64,000 nt of DNA from Kribbella aluminosa (GTDB lineage Bacteria; Actinomycetota; Actinomycetes; Propionibacteriales; Kribbellaceae). Position numbers and translations under genes: made by a program. The DNA lies in assembly GCF_017876295.1 (NCBI RefSeq), contig NZ_JAGINT010000002.1, positions 3,224,001 through 3,288,000 on the forward strand. Direction: 5' to 3'. The notes under the pieces are model-generated. The model saw only the letters and a list, made by a program, of their open reading frames with translations. It was not told where the DNA came from and did no database searches. Shown here in pieces: positions 40,549-49,061 of the stretch. The stretch's first letter is position 1, and every line of letters begins with the position of its first letter.

Positions 40549-43005
40549 TTGTCACACCTCCTGTGGTTCCGGACGCCGGCACCCGACTGGTTCGAGGCGT
40601 TGCCGCTGGGTAACGGGCACCTCGGCGCGAAGGTGTACGGGCGGGTCGCCGACGAACGGATCGCGCTGAACCTGGACGACCTTTGGTCGGGTGACGGACC
40701 GCGCACGCCGGCCGTCCCGGACGGGCCGGCGGTGCTGGCCGACGTACGGCGGTTGCTGCTGGACGAAGGTGATCGGCTGGCGGCGACCGAGCGGACGCGG
40801 GCGCTGCAAGGGCCGCTGGTCGAGTCGTACCAGCCGCTGGCGGATCTGGTGATCTCCGGCGGCCCGGGCGGCTCCGGCGGCTCGGGTGCCGAGGGCGCGG
40901 ACGGTGCCGAGGGTGCGGACGGTGCCGAGGGTGCCGAGGGTGCCGAGGGTGCCGAGGGTGCCGAGGGTGCCGAGGGTGCCGAGGGTGCCGAGGGTGCCGA
41001 GGGTGCCGAGGGTGCCGAGAGTGCGGACGGTGCCGAGGGTGCGGACTACAGGAGGAGTTTGGATTTGCGGACCGGGATCGCCGCCGTCGACTACACGGTC
41101 GACGGCGTGCGGTTCCGGCGCGAGACGTACGTGTCGGCGCCGGACCAGGTGCTGGTGTGGACGCTGATTGCCGACCATCCTGTTGCCGACCTTCGGATCG
41201 GTCTGGAGAGCCGGCATCCGGTGCGGACGGAAGTTGCCGACGGCACCTATGGGGTCGTCGGCCGGGTGCCGTCGGATCTGACGATCGAGTACCGGTCGCG
41301 GCCTGATCCGGTGCGCTACGAGGACGGGCGCGGGATCGGGTTCGGCGTCGCGCTGCGGGTGTTCGCGGACGGTGCGGTGACGGCGTCCGCGGACGGGGTT
41401 GCCGTGCGTGGGGCCTCGCGGGTGACGGTGCTGGTGGCGGCGGCGAGTACGTTCGCCGGCTGGTCGGTGCCGCCGGGGCGGGATCCTCAGGTCGCCTTCG
41501 GGGCCGCGGTCGACGTACTCGATGCGGTCGCCGGTGTCGTCGGTGTGGACAAGCTTCGGGAACGGCACGTCGAGGACCATGTCGCGCTGTACGACCGGGC
41601 GTCCCTGGAGCTGGGGTCGATTGTCGACAATCCGATTGATGAACGTCTACAGGCGGTCGCCGCCGGCGGCAGTGATCCGGATCTCGTCGCCCTCGCGTTC
41701 AACCTCGGGCGGTACCTGTTGATGGCGTCCTCCCGCCCCGGAACGCAGGCCGCCAACCTGCAGGGCATCTGGAACCAGGACCTGCGGCCGATGTGGGCCA
41801 GCGACTGGACCAACAACATCAACACCCAGATGAACTACTGGCTCGCCGACCTCACTGGCCTGAGTGAGTGCTTCGAACCGCTCACCGACCTGCTCGAGGG
41901 CCTCGCGGAATCGGGCGCCGAGACGGCCAGGATCCTGTACGACGCTCCCGGCTGGGTCGCGCACCACAACGCGGACATCTGGCGGGCGACCTGGCCCGTG
42001 GGCGAAGGCGGAGACGACCCGGTCTGGGCGATGTGTGCGACCTGCGGGGTGTGGCTGACAGCACACCTGATGGAGCACTACCGGTTCACGGGAGACGTCG
42101 CCTTCCTGCGTGAGCGGGCGTATCCGGTGATCGCGGGCGCGGCCGAGTTCGTCCTGGCGATGCTGGTCGAGGACCGGGACGGCGTACTGCAGCTCGTTCC
42201 GTCGACCGCGCCGGAGCATCACTTCGTGCTGCCTTCGGGCGAGAAGGCGTCCGTCGACCTGACGTCGACATTCGACAATTGGCTGATCCGCGAGCTGTTC
42301 GCGAACCTCGCACAGGCCGAGGACGTGTTGGGGCTGGGCTCCGAGCTGGGAGCGCGGGCCGCCGCCGCGCGGGGCAGGTTGCCGGAGATCCGGATCACCG
42401 CGGACGGGCGGCTGTACGAGTGGCCGACGGACTGGGAGCCTTCCGAGGTACATCACCGGCATCAGTCGCACCTCTACGGGTTGTACCCGGGTGCGGAGAT
42501 CGACCCGGTACGTACGCCGGAATGGGCCGCGGCTGCCCGAGCTTCGCTGGAGCGGCGTACCGACGGTGCTGTGAACGGCGGGTGGACCGCGGCGTGGTTG
42601 GTGGCGTTGTGGGCGCGGTTGTTCGAGCCGTCGAAGGCGGTTGCGGTCATCCAGGACTACCTGAGCCGGCTGGTCTCGGGAAACCTGATGTCTCGCGACG
42701 GCGACATCTTCCAGATCGACGCGAACTTCGGCATCACCGGATGCATCCCCGAGCTGTTGCTGCAGAGCCACACCGACGTCGTCCGGGTCCTGCCCGCGCT
42801 GCCGGCCGAGTGGCCGGACGGCTCGTTCCGAGGGCTGCGAGCGCGGGGCGGGCTGGTGTTCGACGTGTCCTGGCACGACGGCGAGCTGACCGAGGCCGTC
42901 GTACGGGCCACGTCGGCGGGGACGTACCGGATCGCGCTGCCGTCGGGGGAGCAGACCGTCGAGCTGGCGGCCGGTCAGGCGCTGGACCTGGTTAGGGCTG
43001 CCTAA
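40549..43005 (+). CDS. GH95-family glycoside hydrolase (alpha-L-fucosidase/galactosidase type) with repeat insertion
   Basis: 818 aa, no signal peptide, so cytoplasmic and acting on imported oligosaccharides. The N-terminal domain shows WFEALPLGNGHLGAKVYG and LNLDDLWSG. The (alpha/alpha)6 barrel shows NLQGIWNQDLRPMW and NNINTQMNYW with the paired Asn of GH95, PSTAPEH with the predicted acid Glu, and FQIDANFGITG with the conserved Asp. A TTG start at 40549 directly follows the lipoprotein stop. The N-terminal beta domain is interrupted at residues 113-166 by 18 Gly-Ala-Glu/Asp triplets, a feature not normal for the family. Confidence 0.9.
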   Translation: MSHLLWFRTPAPDWFEALPLGNGHLGAKVYGRVADERIALNLDDLWSGDGPRTPAVPDGPAVLADVRRLLLDEGDRLAATERTRALQGPLVESYQPLADLVISGGPGGSGGSGAEGADGAEGADGAEGAEGAEGAEGAEGAEGAEGAEGAEGAEGAESADGAEGADYRRSLDLRTGIAAVDYTVDGVRFRRETYVSAPDQVLVWTLIADHPVADLRIGLESRHPVRTEVADGTYGVVGRVPSDLTIEYRSRPDPVRYEDGRGIGFGVALRVFADGAVTASADGVAVRGASRVTVLVAAASTFAGWSVPPGRDPQVAFGAAVDVLDAVAGVVGVDKLRERHVEDHVALYDRASLELGSIVDNPIDERLQAVAAGGSDPDLVALAFNLGRYLLMASSRPGTQAANLQGIWNQDLRPMWASDWTNNINTQMNYWLADLTGLSECFEPLTDLLEGLAESGAETARILYDAPGWVAHHNADIWRATWPVGEGGDDPVWAMCATCGVWLTAHLMEHYRFTGDVAFLRERAYPVIAGAAEFVLAMLVEDRDGVLQLVPSTAPEHHFVLPSGEKASVDLTSTFDNWLIRELFANLAQAEDVLGLGSELGARAAAARGRLPEIRITADGRLYEWPTDWEPSEVHHRHQSHLYGLYPGAEIDPVRTPEWAAAARASLERRTDGAVNGGWTAAWLVALWARLFEPSKAVAVIQDYLSRLVSGNLMSRDGDIFQIDANFGITGCIPELLLQSHTDVVRVLPALPAEWPDGSFRGLRARGGLVFDVSWHDGELTEAVVRATSAGTYRIALPSGEQTVELAAGQALDLVRAA
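40885..41046 (+). repeat. 18 tandem 9-bp units coding Gly-Ala-Glu/Asp
   Basis: The unit GGTGCCGAG, with GGTGCGGAC variants, repeats in frame from 40885 to 41046 (162 bp). Glycine is at every third position apart from one Ser. It replaces a short loop between QPLADLVISGG and YRRSLDLRTG in the GH95 N-terminal domain. Confidence 0.97.
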
Positions 43006-43010
43006 CCTTT
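42992..43010. promoter_or_regulatory. Iron box (IdeR/DmdR-type)
   Basis: TTAGGGCTGCCTAACCTTT matches the 19-bp DtxR/IdeR consensus (TTAGGTTAGGCTAACCTAA) at 13 positions, including both TTAGG and CTAACC cores. It lies 21 bp before the siderophore-binding protein start and overlaps the GH95 stop codon. Confidence 0.65.
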
Positions 43011-43031
43011 GTTGTTGTAGGGTCAGCTTCT

Positions 43032-44045
43032 GTGAAGAAGCTGATAGGGATTGCCGCCTCGGCTGCCGTAGTGGTGCTGGCCGGCTGTGGCGGCGGGGAC
43101 ACCAAAAGTGCGGGCACCGGCGTCGGTGACAAGGAAGTGGCGACCGGTGGGCGGCTGTTCAAGACCGCCGACGCGGAGACCGCGAAACTCGGGTCGGCCG
43201 CCGCGCCCGGCGTGTTCCCGCGGGCGGTGAAGGACGCGCTGGGCTCGGTGCAGCTCGCGAAGAAGCCGGAGCGGATCGTCGTACTGGACAGCGGCGAGCT
43301 GGACGACGTGCTCGCGCTCGGCATCACCCCGGTCGGGATGGCGACGACGGCCGGGCAGAACGGCGTACCGTCGTACCTGGCCGGCAGGGCGCAGGGGATC
43401 AAGACGGTCGGCGGGATCAGCGAGCTGAACCTGGAGGCGATCGCGGCGCTCAAGCCGGACCTGATCCTGGGCAGCAAACTGCGGGCGAAGGACCTGTACG
43501 ACAAGCTGAGCGCGATCGCGCCGACGGTGTTCAGCATCCGGCCCGGGTTCCCGTGGAAGGAGAACTTCCTGCTGGTCGCGGACGCGGTCGGCGAGGAGAC
43601 CAAGGCGACGTCGGTCCTGAACGACTACCAGACCCGCGCGAACGACGTGAAGAAGAAGGTGCCGGGGTCGCCGACGATCTCGCTGGTCCGGTTCCGTCCG
43701 GGGGAGATCCGGCTGTACGGGAACCTGTCGTTCATCGGCGTGATCCTGAAGGACATCTGGCTGCCGCGGCCGAAGCTCCAGGACGTGCAGGATCTCGCCG
43801 TCGAGGTCTCCCAGGAGAACATCGGCAAGGCCGACGGCGACCGGATCTTCTACTCCAGCTACGGCAGGCCGGACACCACCGACGAGACGAAGGTTGTCAA
43901 CGGCAACCTCTGGAAGTCGCTGCCGGCCGTCAAGGCGGGCAAGGCCCAGCGCGTCGACGACGAGGTCTGGTTCCTCGGCCTCGGCCCGATCGGCGCGATG
44001 GACGTGCTGTCCGATCTGGAGAAGTTCCTCGGCGCCGAGGGCTGA
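43032..44045 (+). CDS. Iron-siderophore ABC transporter substrate-binding lipoprotein
   Basis: 337 aa. The signal peptide ends with lipobox LAGC. The TroA/FepB-like helical-backbone fold is seen in KKPERIVVLDSGELDDVLALGITPVGM, NLEAIAALKPDLILGSKLR and APTVFSIRPGFPWKENFLLVADAVG. It binds ferric siderophore outside the membrane. An iron box precedes it, consistent with repression when iron is plentiful. No FecCD permease or ATPase gene is adjacent, so it is an orphan that must use a system encoded elsewhere. Confidence 0.93.
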   Translation: MKKLIGIAASAAVVVLAGCGGGDTKSAGTGVGDKEVATGGRLFKTADAETAKLGSAAAPGVFPRAVKDALGSVQLAKKPERIVVLDSGELDDVLALGITPVGMATTAGQNGVPSYLAGRAQGIKTVGGISELNLEAIAALKPDLILGSKLRAKDLYDKLSAIAPTVFSIRPGFPWKENFLLVADAVGEETKATSVLNDYQTRANDVKKKVPGSPTISLVRFRPGEIRLYGNLSFIGVILKDIWLPRPKLQDVQDLAVEVSQENIGKADGDRIFYSSYGRPDTTDETKVVNGNLWKSLPAVKAGKAQRVDDEVWFLGLGPIGAMDVLSDLEKFLGAEG

Positions 44046-44048
44046 TCG

Positions 44049-44246
44049 TCAGCCGAGCGGCAACGGACGATGCTCGGCGATCGTCTTCATGACCAGCGTC
44101 GAGCTGAGTCACTGTACGCGGGGCAACGCCGCCAGGTGGTCGTCGTGGATGCGCTGGAAGTCCGGCAGGTCGCGGGCGATCACCCGGACGAGGTAGTCGG
44201 GGTCGCCGAACAGGCGGTGCGCCTCGACGATGTTCGGGATCGCGGC
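44049..44246 (-). pseudogene. Lrp/AsnC-family regulator remnant with nonsense codon
   Basis: 66 codons of the C-terminal RAM (effector) domain: IPNIVEAHRLFGDPDYLVRV, ARDLPDFQRIHDDHLAALPR, then a TGA at 44109-44111 where LSSTLVMKTIAEHRPLPLG follows in the same frame. CGA to TGA is the simplest explanation. The DNA-binding half is missing; the fragment ends abruptly where a LysE fragment begins on the other strand. Confidence 0.8.
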
Positions 44247-44249
44247 TCG

Positions 44250-44463
44250 GCGCGGTCGTGGCCGGACTGCCGTTCCTGCTGTCGGTGCTGACCGTGCTCG
44301 GTGCGGCGTACCTGATCTGGCTCGGCGTCAGCACGGTTCGGCGCCCGCCGGTCCTGCACGCCGCCGGGGGTCGGACGCCGATTCGTCCGTGCGACAGGTG
44401 TTCAAGGGGTTCGGCGTGAGCGGCATCGGGCTGTTCCTGCTGGTCGAACAGGTTAACCGTTGA
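44250..44463 (+). pseudogene. LysE/RhtB-family exporter remnant
   Basis: VVAGLPFLLSVLTVLGAAYLIWLGVSTV is a LysE-type helix pair, in frame from 44252. In another frame SVRQVFKGFGVSGIG-LFLL follows, matching the next LysE segment but lacking the residues between. So it has a frameshift and deletions, and both ends are missing. Directly abuts the lrp remnant. Confidence 0.65.
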
Positions 44464-45004
44464 GGCTGTAGTGGAGGTGCACGAAGCCGCTGTTGAAGCG
44501 GTGTTCGTCGATCAGGGTCAACGGCAGCCGGAGGTTGCCGGGCAAGGCCGGCTTGCCGCCGCCGACGACGACGGGGGACAGGAACAGGTGGAGCTCGTCG
44601 ACCAGACCCGCTCGCAGCGCCTCGGCGGCGAGAGCGGCACCGCCGATCGAGAGGTCCTGAGGGACGGACTGTTTGAGGTCGCGGATCTCGGCCGGGGTGA
44701 AGTCGCGGACCAGGCGGGTTCTCGGGGTGGAGATCGCGTCGAGCGTGCGGGAGTACACCAGCTTGTCCGCGGCCCGCCAGATGTCGGCGTACGCCTGGGT
44801 CACCGGGGACAGGCCGGTGGCGGTCTGCCAGTACGACATCGTCTCGTACATGCGTCGGCCGTACAGATAGGTCCCGATCGGACGCTCGAGTTCGTTGACG
44901 AAGGCATGTACCTCGTCGTCGGGTGCGGCCCAGTCGAACTCACCGGCGGCGTCCTCGACGTACCCGTCGAGGGAGGCGAGAGCGGCGTAGACGAGCTTGC
45001 TCAT
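44453..45004 (-). CDS. Dihydrofolate reductase-family protein
   Basis: 183 aa: LVYAALASLDGYVED, then GTYLYGRRMYETM, DLSIGGAALAAEALRAGLVDEL and LFLSPVVVGGG, the RibD C-terminal/DHFR-like fold with likely NADPH binding. Last gene of a three-gene minus-strand operon. Its ATG overlaps the stop of the preceding gene (ATGA). Substrate unknown. Paralogue of the gene at 13773. Confidence 0.9.
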   Translation of the reverse strand: MSKLVYAALASLDGYVEDAAGEFDWAAPDDEVHAFVNELERPIGTYLYGRRMYETMSYWQTATGLSPVTQAYADIWRAADKLVYSRTLDAISTPRTRLVRDFTPAEIRDLKQSVPQDLSIGGAALAAEALRAGLVDELHLFLSPVVVGGGKPALPGNLRLPLTLIDEHRFNSGFVHLHYSLNG

Positions 45005-45417
45005 GTCACGGGGAGCAGGTCGCGGTCCGCGAAGACCTTCTTGGCCACGGCGATCGCGTTGATGGCGCGCGGGAAACCGGCGTACCCGGCCGTGTGGATG
45101 AACGACTCGACGATCTCCGCAGGTGTCAGGCCGACGTTGAGCGAGGTTTTGATGTGGACCTCCAGTTCGGGCTCGCAGCCGCCGAGGGACGCGAGGATCC
45201 CGAGCGTGACGAGCTGACGCTGCTTGGGTTCGAGCGCCGGCCGGGAGTACAGGTCCCCGAAGCCGAACGCGACGACGTGATGCGCGAGTGCCGGCGCGAT
45301 GTCTCCGAGACTGTCCATGACCGCGGGGGCGCCACCACCGTCGATGGCGTTCAGTACCTCGAGGCCGCGCCGGTACCGGGCCTGTTCTTCCGGGCTGTTG
45401 ATGTCAGGAGGCGTCAT
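45001..45417 (-). CDS. Carboxymuconolactone decarboxylase-family protein
   Basis: 138 aa, helical. The family core ALEPKQRQLVTLGILASLGGCEPELEVHIKTSLNVGLT has the C-x6-H arrangement seen in the AhpD/CMD fold (GCEPELEVH), though without a CxxC pair, so peroxidase activity of the AhpD kind is unlikely. The C-terminal GYAGFPRAINAIAVAKKVF is typical of gamma-carboxymuconolactone decarboxylase relatives. In an operon with the DHFR-like gene and the membrane protein upstream. Confidence 0.9.
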   Translation of the reverse strand: MTPPDINSPEEQARYRRGLEVLNAIDGGGAPAVMDSLGDIAPALAHHVVAFGFGDLYSRPALEPKQRQLVTLGILASLGGCEPELEVHIKTSLNVGLTPAEIVESFIHTAGYAGFPRAINAIAVAKKVFADRDLLPVT

Positions 45418-45427
45418 GCCTTCGACG

Positions 45428-46051
45428 CTAACCCTGGAGCAGGTCGGATCGGTCCTCGACCCGGCCGCGGTCGGTGACGGGGATCTGGGGTGCGCGTTGG
45501 GCGACCGCGCTGACGAGGGCGTCGTACGGCAGCGGGCGGCCGAGGATCTCGTGGGTGCCGGGCCACGGGCAGGACGGGCCCCAGGCCTTGGTACTGCGGG
45601 GGAGTGCGTTCTCGTCGACGAGCATCACGACCAGGCGGGGCTCCCAGGTCTCCTCGGTTTCGTGGCGTTCGACCCGGCAGACGCCGCGGACCTCGCCCCA
45701 GGGGATCGTCCGCGGTTGTTCCCCGCCGAGGTGGATGCCGGTGTCGTCGACGGTCAGCAGTACGTCGTCGGTGTCCTCCTCGCGGCGTTCCTCGAGCGCG
45801 GTGATCGCGCCGACCAGGAGCAGTACGGGCAGGCCGACCGCGAAGATCAGCGGCGTACCGCCCCAGCTCAGCCAGACGGCCTCGAGCGGTTCGCGGACCG
45901 AGGATCCGCGGATTGTCTGCACTCCTACGATTCCGAGCGTCAGCAGGACCAGCGCGCCGAACACCGCGGTGCCGAGCGCGAGCGCGGTCTTCGTCGTACC
46001 CAGGCCGTGGCGTTTGACGACGAACGGCTCGCTGAGCTGCGTGGACGGCAT
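45428..46051 (-). CDS. Membrane protein with two helices and PH-like cytoplasmic domain
   Basis: 207 aa from the ATG at 46051. Two helices at about residues 22-44 (ALALGTAVFGALVLLTLGI) and 62-80 (TPLIFAVGLPVLLLVGAI) are followed by a soluble beta-rich part (LLTVDDTGIHLGGEQPRTIP, WGEVRGVCRVERHE) like bacterial PH/YcxB domains. Function unknown. The open frame continues upstream to 47179 as antisense to the nuclease gene and is not coding there. It is 10 bp before the CMD-like gene, same strand. Confidence 0.75.
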   Translation of the reverse strand: MPSTQLSEPFVVKRHGLGTTKTALALGTAVFGALVLLTLGIVGVQTIRGSSVREPLEAVWLSWGGTPLIFAVGLPVLLLVGAITALEERREEDTDDVLLTVDDTGIHLGGEQPRTIPWGEVRGVCRVERHETEETWEPRLVVMLVDENALPRSTKAWGPSCPWPGTHEILGRPLPYDALVSAVAQRAPQIPVTDRGRVEDRSDLLQG

Positions 46052-46204
46052 ACCGGCATTGTGGGTGAGGTCACCCGAAGGCACCAGGCTTCTCGCGGAA
46101 TCCTCATCATTCCGATGACCGGATGCTCGTCCGTACGGATGAAATGCCGTACCTGACCGGGCACGGGCTTTGGTCCGGCCCGGACGTCCGCAACAATCGC
46201 AGGC

Positions 46205-47209
46205 ATGCCGGACCGCCAGACCGCCGTCGCCACCCGTACGCGACCGCCGACGCGCACAGCAGCGCGCCGGCGGAAGAACACCGGTGGTACGTGGCGCCGC
46301 GGCTGGGTGATCGCCGTACTGGCGATCCTCGCCGGGCTGGTGCTGATCTTCCACCGCAGCGTGCCGAACTCGATCGGCAACCTCGGCAGCCTGCTCGACA
46401 CGTTCCTGCCCTGGGTCGGCCTCGCCGTACCGGTGCTGGGCGTCGCGGCGCTGGTACGCCGGTCCGCGACCGCAGGTGTCGCGCTGCTGCTGCCGGCGGC
46501 GGTCTGGGGGCTGATGTTCGGCCACCTGTTGCTGCCGGGGAAGGTGAGTGGAGGCGCGTACGACCTGCGCGTGCTGACGCACAACGTGGACGCGGCGAAC
46601 CCGGATCCGCAGCAGACCGCGAAGGACCTGCTCGGTGCGGACGCGGACGTGGTCGCGCTGGAGGAGCTCACCCCGGCGGACCTGAAGATCTACAAGGCGT
46701 CGTTCGCGAAGACGTACCGGTACGAGGTGACGCGGGACACGGTCGCGCTGTGGTCGAAGTACCCGGTCGTCGAGACGAAGTCGGTGGACGTCGGGTTCAC
46801 CTGGACGCGGGCGTTGCGCGCCGAGGTCCGGACGCCGAAGGGGACGGTCGCGGTGTACGTCGCGCACCTGGCCTCGGTCCGGGTCGGGACCAGCGGGTTC
46901 ACGTCCGACCAGCGCAACGAGACGATCAAGGCGCTCGGCCGGCAGATCGCGGCCGACAAGTCCAAGGGCGTGATCGTGATGGGCGACTTCAACGGCACGA
47001 TCAACGACCGCAGCCTCGCGCCGCTGACCGTCGGTCTGCGGTCGGCGCAGGGCGCGGCCGGCACCGGGTTCGGGTTCACCTGGCCGTCGGCGTTCCCGAC
47101 GGCGCGGATCGACCACATCCTGGTCCGCGGCATCACCCCGACCAAGGCCTGGGTGATGAGCCCGACCGGCAGCGACCACCGCCCGGTCGTCGCCGAGCTA
47201 CGCCTCTGA
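46205..47209 (+). CDS. Endonuclease/exonuclease/phosphatase-family membrane protein
   Basis: 334 aa. Three N-terminal helices (about residues 33-52, 62-80, 87-108) anchor an EEP domain outside: LRVLTHNVDAANP, VVALEELTPAD (catalytic Glu), VAVYVAHLASV, VIVMGDFNGT (Asp and Asn), RIDHILVRG and GSDHRPVVAEL (His). Mg2+-dependent phosphodiesterase; the substrate could be extracellular DNA or phospho-compounds. ATG 46205. Converges on the response regulator; their ends share a long hairpin. Confidence 0.9.
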   Translation: MPDRQTAVATRTRPPTRTAARRRKNTGGTWRRGWVIAVLAILAGLVLIFHRSVPNSIGNLGSLLDTFLPWVGLAVPVLGVAALVRRSATAGVALLLPAAVWGLMFGHLLLPGKVSGGAYDLRVLTHNVDAANPDPQQTAKDLLGADADVVALEELTPADLKIYKASFAKTYRYEVTRDTVALWSKYPVVETKSVDVGFTWTRALRAEVRTPKGTVAVYVAHLASVRVGTSGFTSDQRNETIKALGRQIAADKSKGVIVMGDFNGTINDRSLAPLTVGLRSAQGAAGTGFGFTWPSAFPTARIDHILVRGITPTKAWVMSPTGSDHRPVVAELRL

Positions 47210-47318
47210 GGGCGTCCGAGGACCCTGCGCCTACTGCGCGGCACTCGGCGGGCACCGCGCCGAGGCACTCCGCCGAGCACCTGCTCGCGACGGCGCGGGG
47301 TCCTCAGACGCCCTCTGA
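47205..47318. terminator. Long bidirectional hairpin between convergent genes
   Basis: Arms 47205-47231 and 47292-47318 pair with 24 of 27 matches (core GAGGGCGTC and GACGCCCTC, AGGACCC and GGGTCCT). The loop holds a second stem, CTCGGCG/CGCCGAG. Each arm overlaps the stop codon of one of the two convergent genes. No T run. Confidence 0.75.
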
Positions 47319-47941
47319 CACGATGCCCTTGCGGAAGGCGTAGCGGACTGCCTCGGCGCGGTGGCGGGCGCCGATCTTCGCGAACGTGTTGTTGATGTGG
47401 GTTTTCACGGTCGCCTCGCTGATGAACAGTTGCCCGGCGATCTCCGGGTTGCTGAGTCCGCGCGCGATCAGCCGCAGTACCTCGGTCTCGCGGGCGGTGA
47501 GTCCGTCGTTGCCGGGATCGCTCGACGGGGTGAGCCCGGCGATCAGGCGCTTGGAGACCTCGGGGTCGAACGTCGACTGCCGGCCGCGGTCGAACGCAGC
47601 GCGGCGCCGATCTCGGCGCGGCCGGCGTCCTTGGTCAGGTAGCCGCGGGCGCCGGCCCGGAGCGCGTTCGCGATCGACGCGTCGTCGGCGTACGTCGTCA
47701 GCACCAGTACGGCGACGTCCGGGTGGTCGGCCGTGATCCGCGCGGTCGCCTGCGTCCCGTCCAGTACGGGCATCCGCAGGTCCATCAGTACGACGTCCAC
47801 GTTGCCCTGGGCAACCAGGTCGACGGCCTCGACACCGTTCGCGGCGGCGCCCACGACCTGGACGCCGTCGATCAGCCCGAGCAGCGCGACCAGTCCTTCC
47901 CGGACGACCTGCTGGTCGTCCGCCACCACTACCCGGATCAC
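47304..47941 (-). pseudogene. NarL/LuxR-family response regulator, frameshifted
   Basis: Start GTG at 47941, one base after the kinase stop. The receiver domain is intact (VVVADDQQVVREGL, VVLMDLRMPVLDG with phospho-Asp, LVLTTYADD, RGYLTKDAG). Near 47576-47585 one base is missing: AALRSTAAG runs into a wrong frame, whereas the right continuation STFDPEVSKRLIAGL and the HTH (LTARETEVLRLIARGLSNPE, SEATVKTHINNTF) continue in another frame to 47304. Either a real lesion cutting off the DNA-binding domain, or an error in the GC-rich site. Confidence 0.85.
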
Positions 47942-47942
47942 G

Positions 47943-49061
47943 TCACTCAACCTCCGCCACCACCAACCAGTCGTCGCCGTCGGCACCTGCAGTCAACGTC
48001 CCGCCCACCAGCGCCAGCCGCTCCCGCATCCCGGCCAGCCCGAACCCCTCCCCGCTGGTGGCTCCCTTGTTCCGCACCGACACCCGTACGCCGTCGTCGT
48101 AGACAAGCCTCATGTCAACAATCTGACCAGGCGCATGTTTCGCTGCATTCGTCAGCGCCTCACGGGCCGCGCCCAGCAGTGCGACCGTGACACCCGACTC
48201 GAGCTTCTTCTGACCCGTCACCATCAGCCGTACTCGCGTGCCGTGGTCCTTCTCATGCTGTTCCGCAAGCGCAGCCAGCGCCGCGGGCAGCTCCGGTACC
48301 TCATCCGCCCTGAGCGCAGCCACCGCACTCCGAGCCTCCGTCAGCCCCTGTACGGCGAGCTTGCGCGAACGGCGTACCCGCTCGAGCGCGCCGGCCGTAT
48401 CGGACCGCTCCGCCAGCAACGCCTCAGCCACCTCCAACTGAACGCTCAGCGCGCCCAGCGAATGCGCCAGTACGTCGTGCAGGTCGCGGGCGATCCGTCC
48501 GCGCTCCTCCAGCGCCGCAGCGCGCGCGTGCTCGCTGTGCGCCAGCTGGGTCTGCTCCAGCAGCTGCTCGGTCTGCCGCGCCTGCGCCTCGTACTGCCGC
48601 CGGTTCAACCCGAACGCGGTCAGTACCGCGGCCCACAGAACCTGTGTGAAGTACCAGCTGTCCGACTGGTCGAACAGCCACGCCGACACCCCGTAGGCGG
48701 CCGCGATACCGATGCCGGCGGCAATGATCGGGCGGTTTCCGCGCCGCCGGAAGTCGATCACGGCGATGTCCGTGATCGACACCAGCACCAGTACCAGCGC
48801 GTTCGACTGCGGGTACCCAGCGATCAGCGCGTTGCAGACCGCGACAGCCGACAGCAGCGCGAACGCGACGTACGGCCGGGTGGCCATCAGGACCGAACCG
48901 GCCAGGAAGACACCGAAGGTCGCCCCGAGAACGACCCACACCCAGCTGTCCGCGGGGCGCGCCGTTGCCAGGACGGCGACCGCCACGCCGGCGGTGAGTG
49001 TCCGGCCGACCCAGCCGCTCTCTCCGTGCGGGCGGGGCGGCAGCAGCGCCTTGAGCTTCAC
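47943..49061 (-). CDS. NarL-type sensor histidine kinase
   Basis: 372 aa. Five or six N-terminal helices without a large extracellular domain, then HisKA_3 (EERGRIARDLHDVLAHSLGALSVQLE, phospho-His in the DLHD box) and an HATPase_c domain (LLGAAREALTNAAKHAPG, N box; GFGLAGMRERLALVGG, G box). It partners the response regulator that starts at 47941. GTG 49061 overlaps the upstream membrane-protein stop (GTGA). The stimulus is unknown; intramembrane sensors of this type often monitor envelope stress or the adjacent membrane protein. Confidence 0.92.
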   Translation of the reverse strand: MKLKALLPPRPHGESGWVGRTLTAGVAVAVLATARPADSWVWVVLGATFGVFLAGSVLMATRPYVAFALLSAVAVCNALIAGYPQSNALVLVLVSITDIAVIDFRRRGNRPIIAAGIGIAAAYGVSAWLFDQSDSWYFTQVLWAAVLTAFGLNRRQYEAQARQTEQLLEQTQLAHSEHARAAALEERGRIARDLHDVLAHSLGALSVQLEVAEALLAERSDTAGALERVRRSRKLAVQGLTEARSAVAALRADEVPELPAALAALAEQHEKDHGTRVRLMVTGQKKLESGVTVALLGAAREALTNAAKHAPGQIVDMRLVYDDGVRVSVRNKGATSGEGFGLAGMRERLALVGGTLTAGADGDDWLVVAEVE

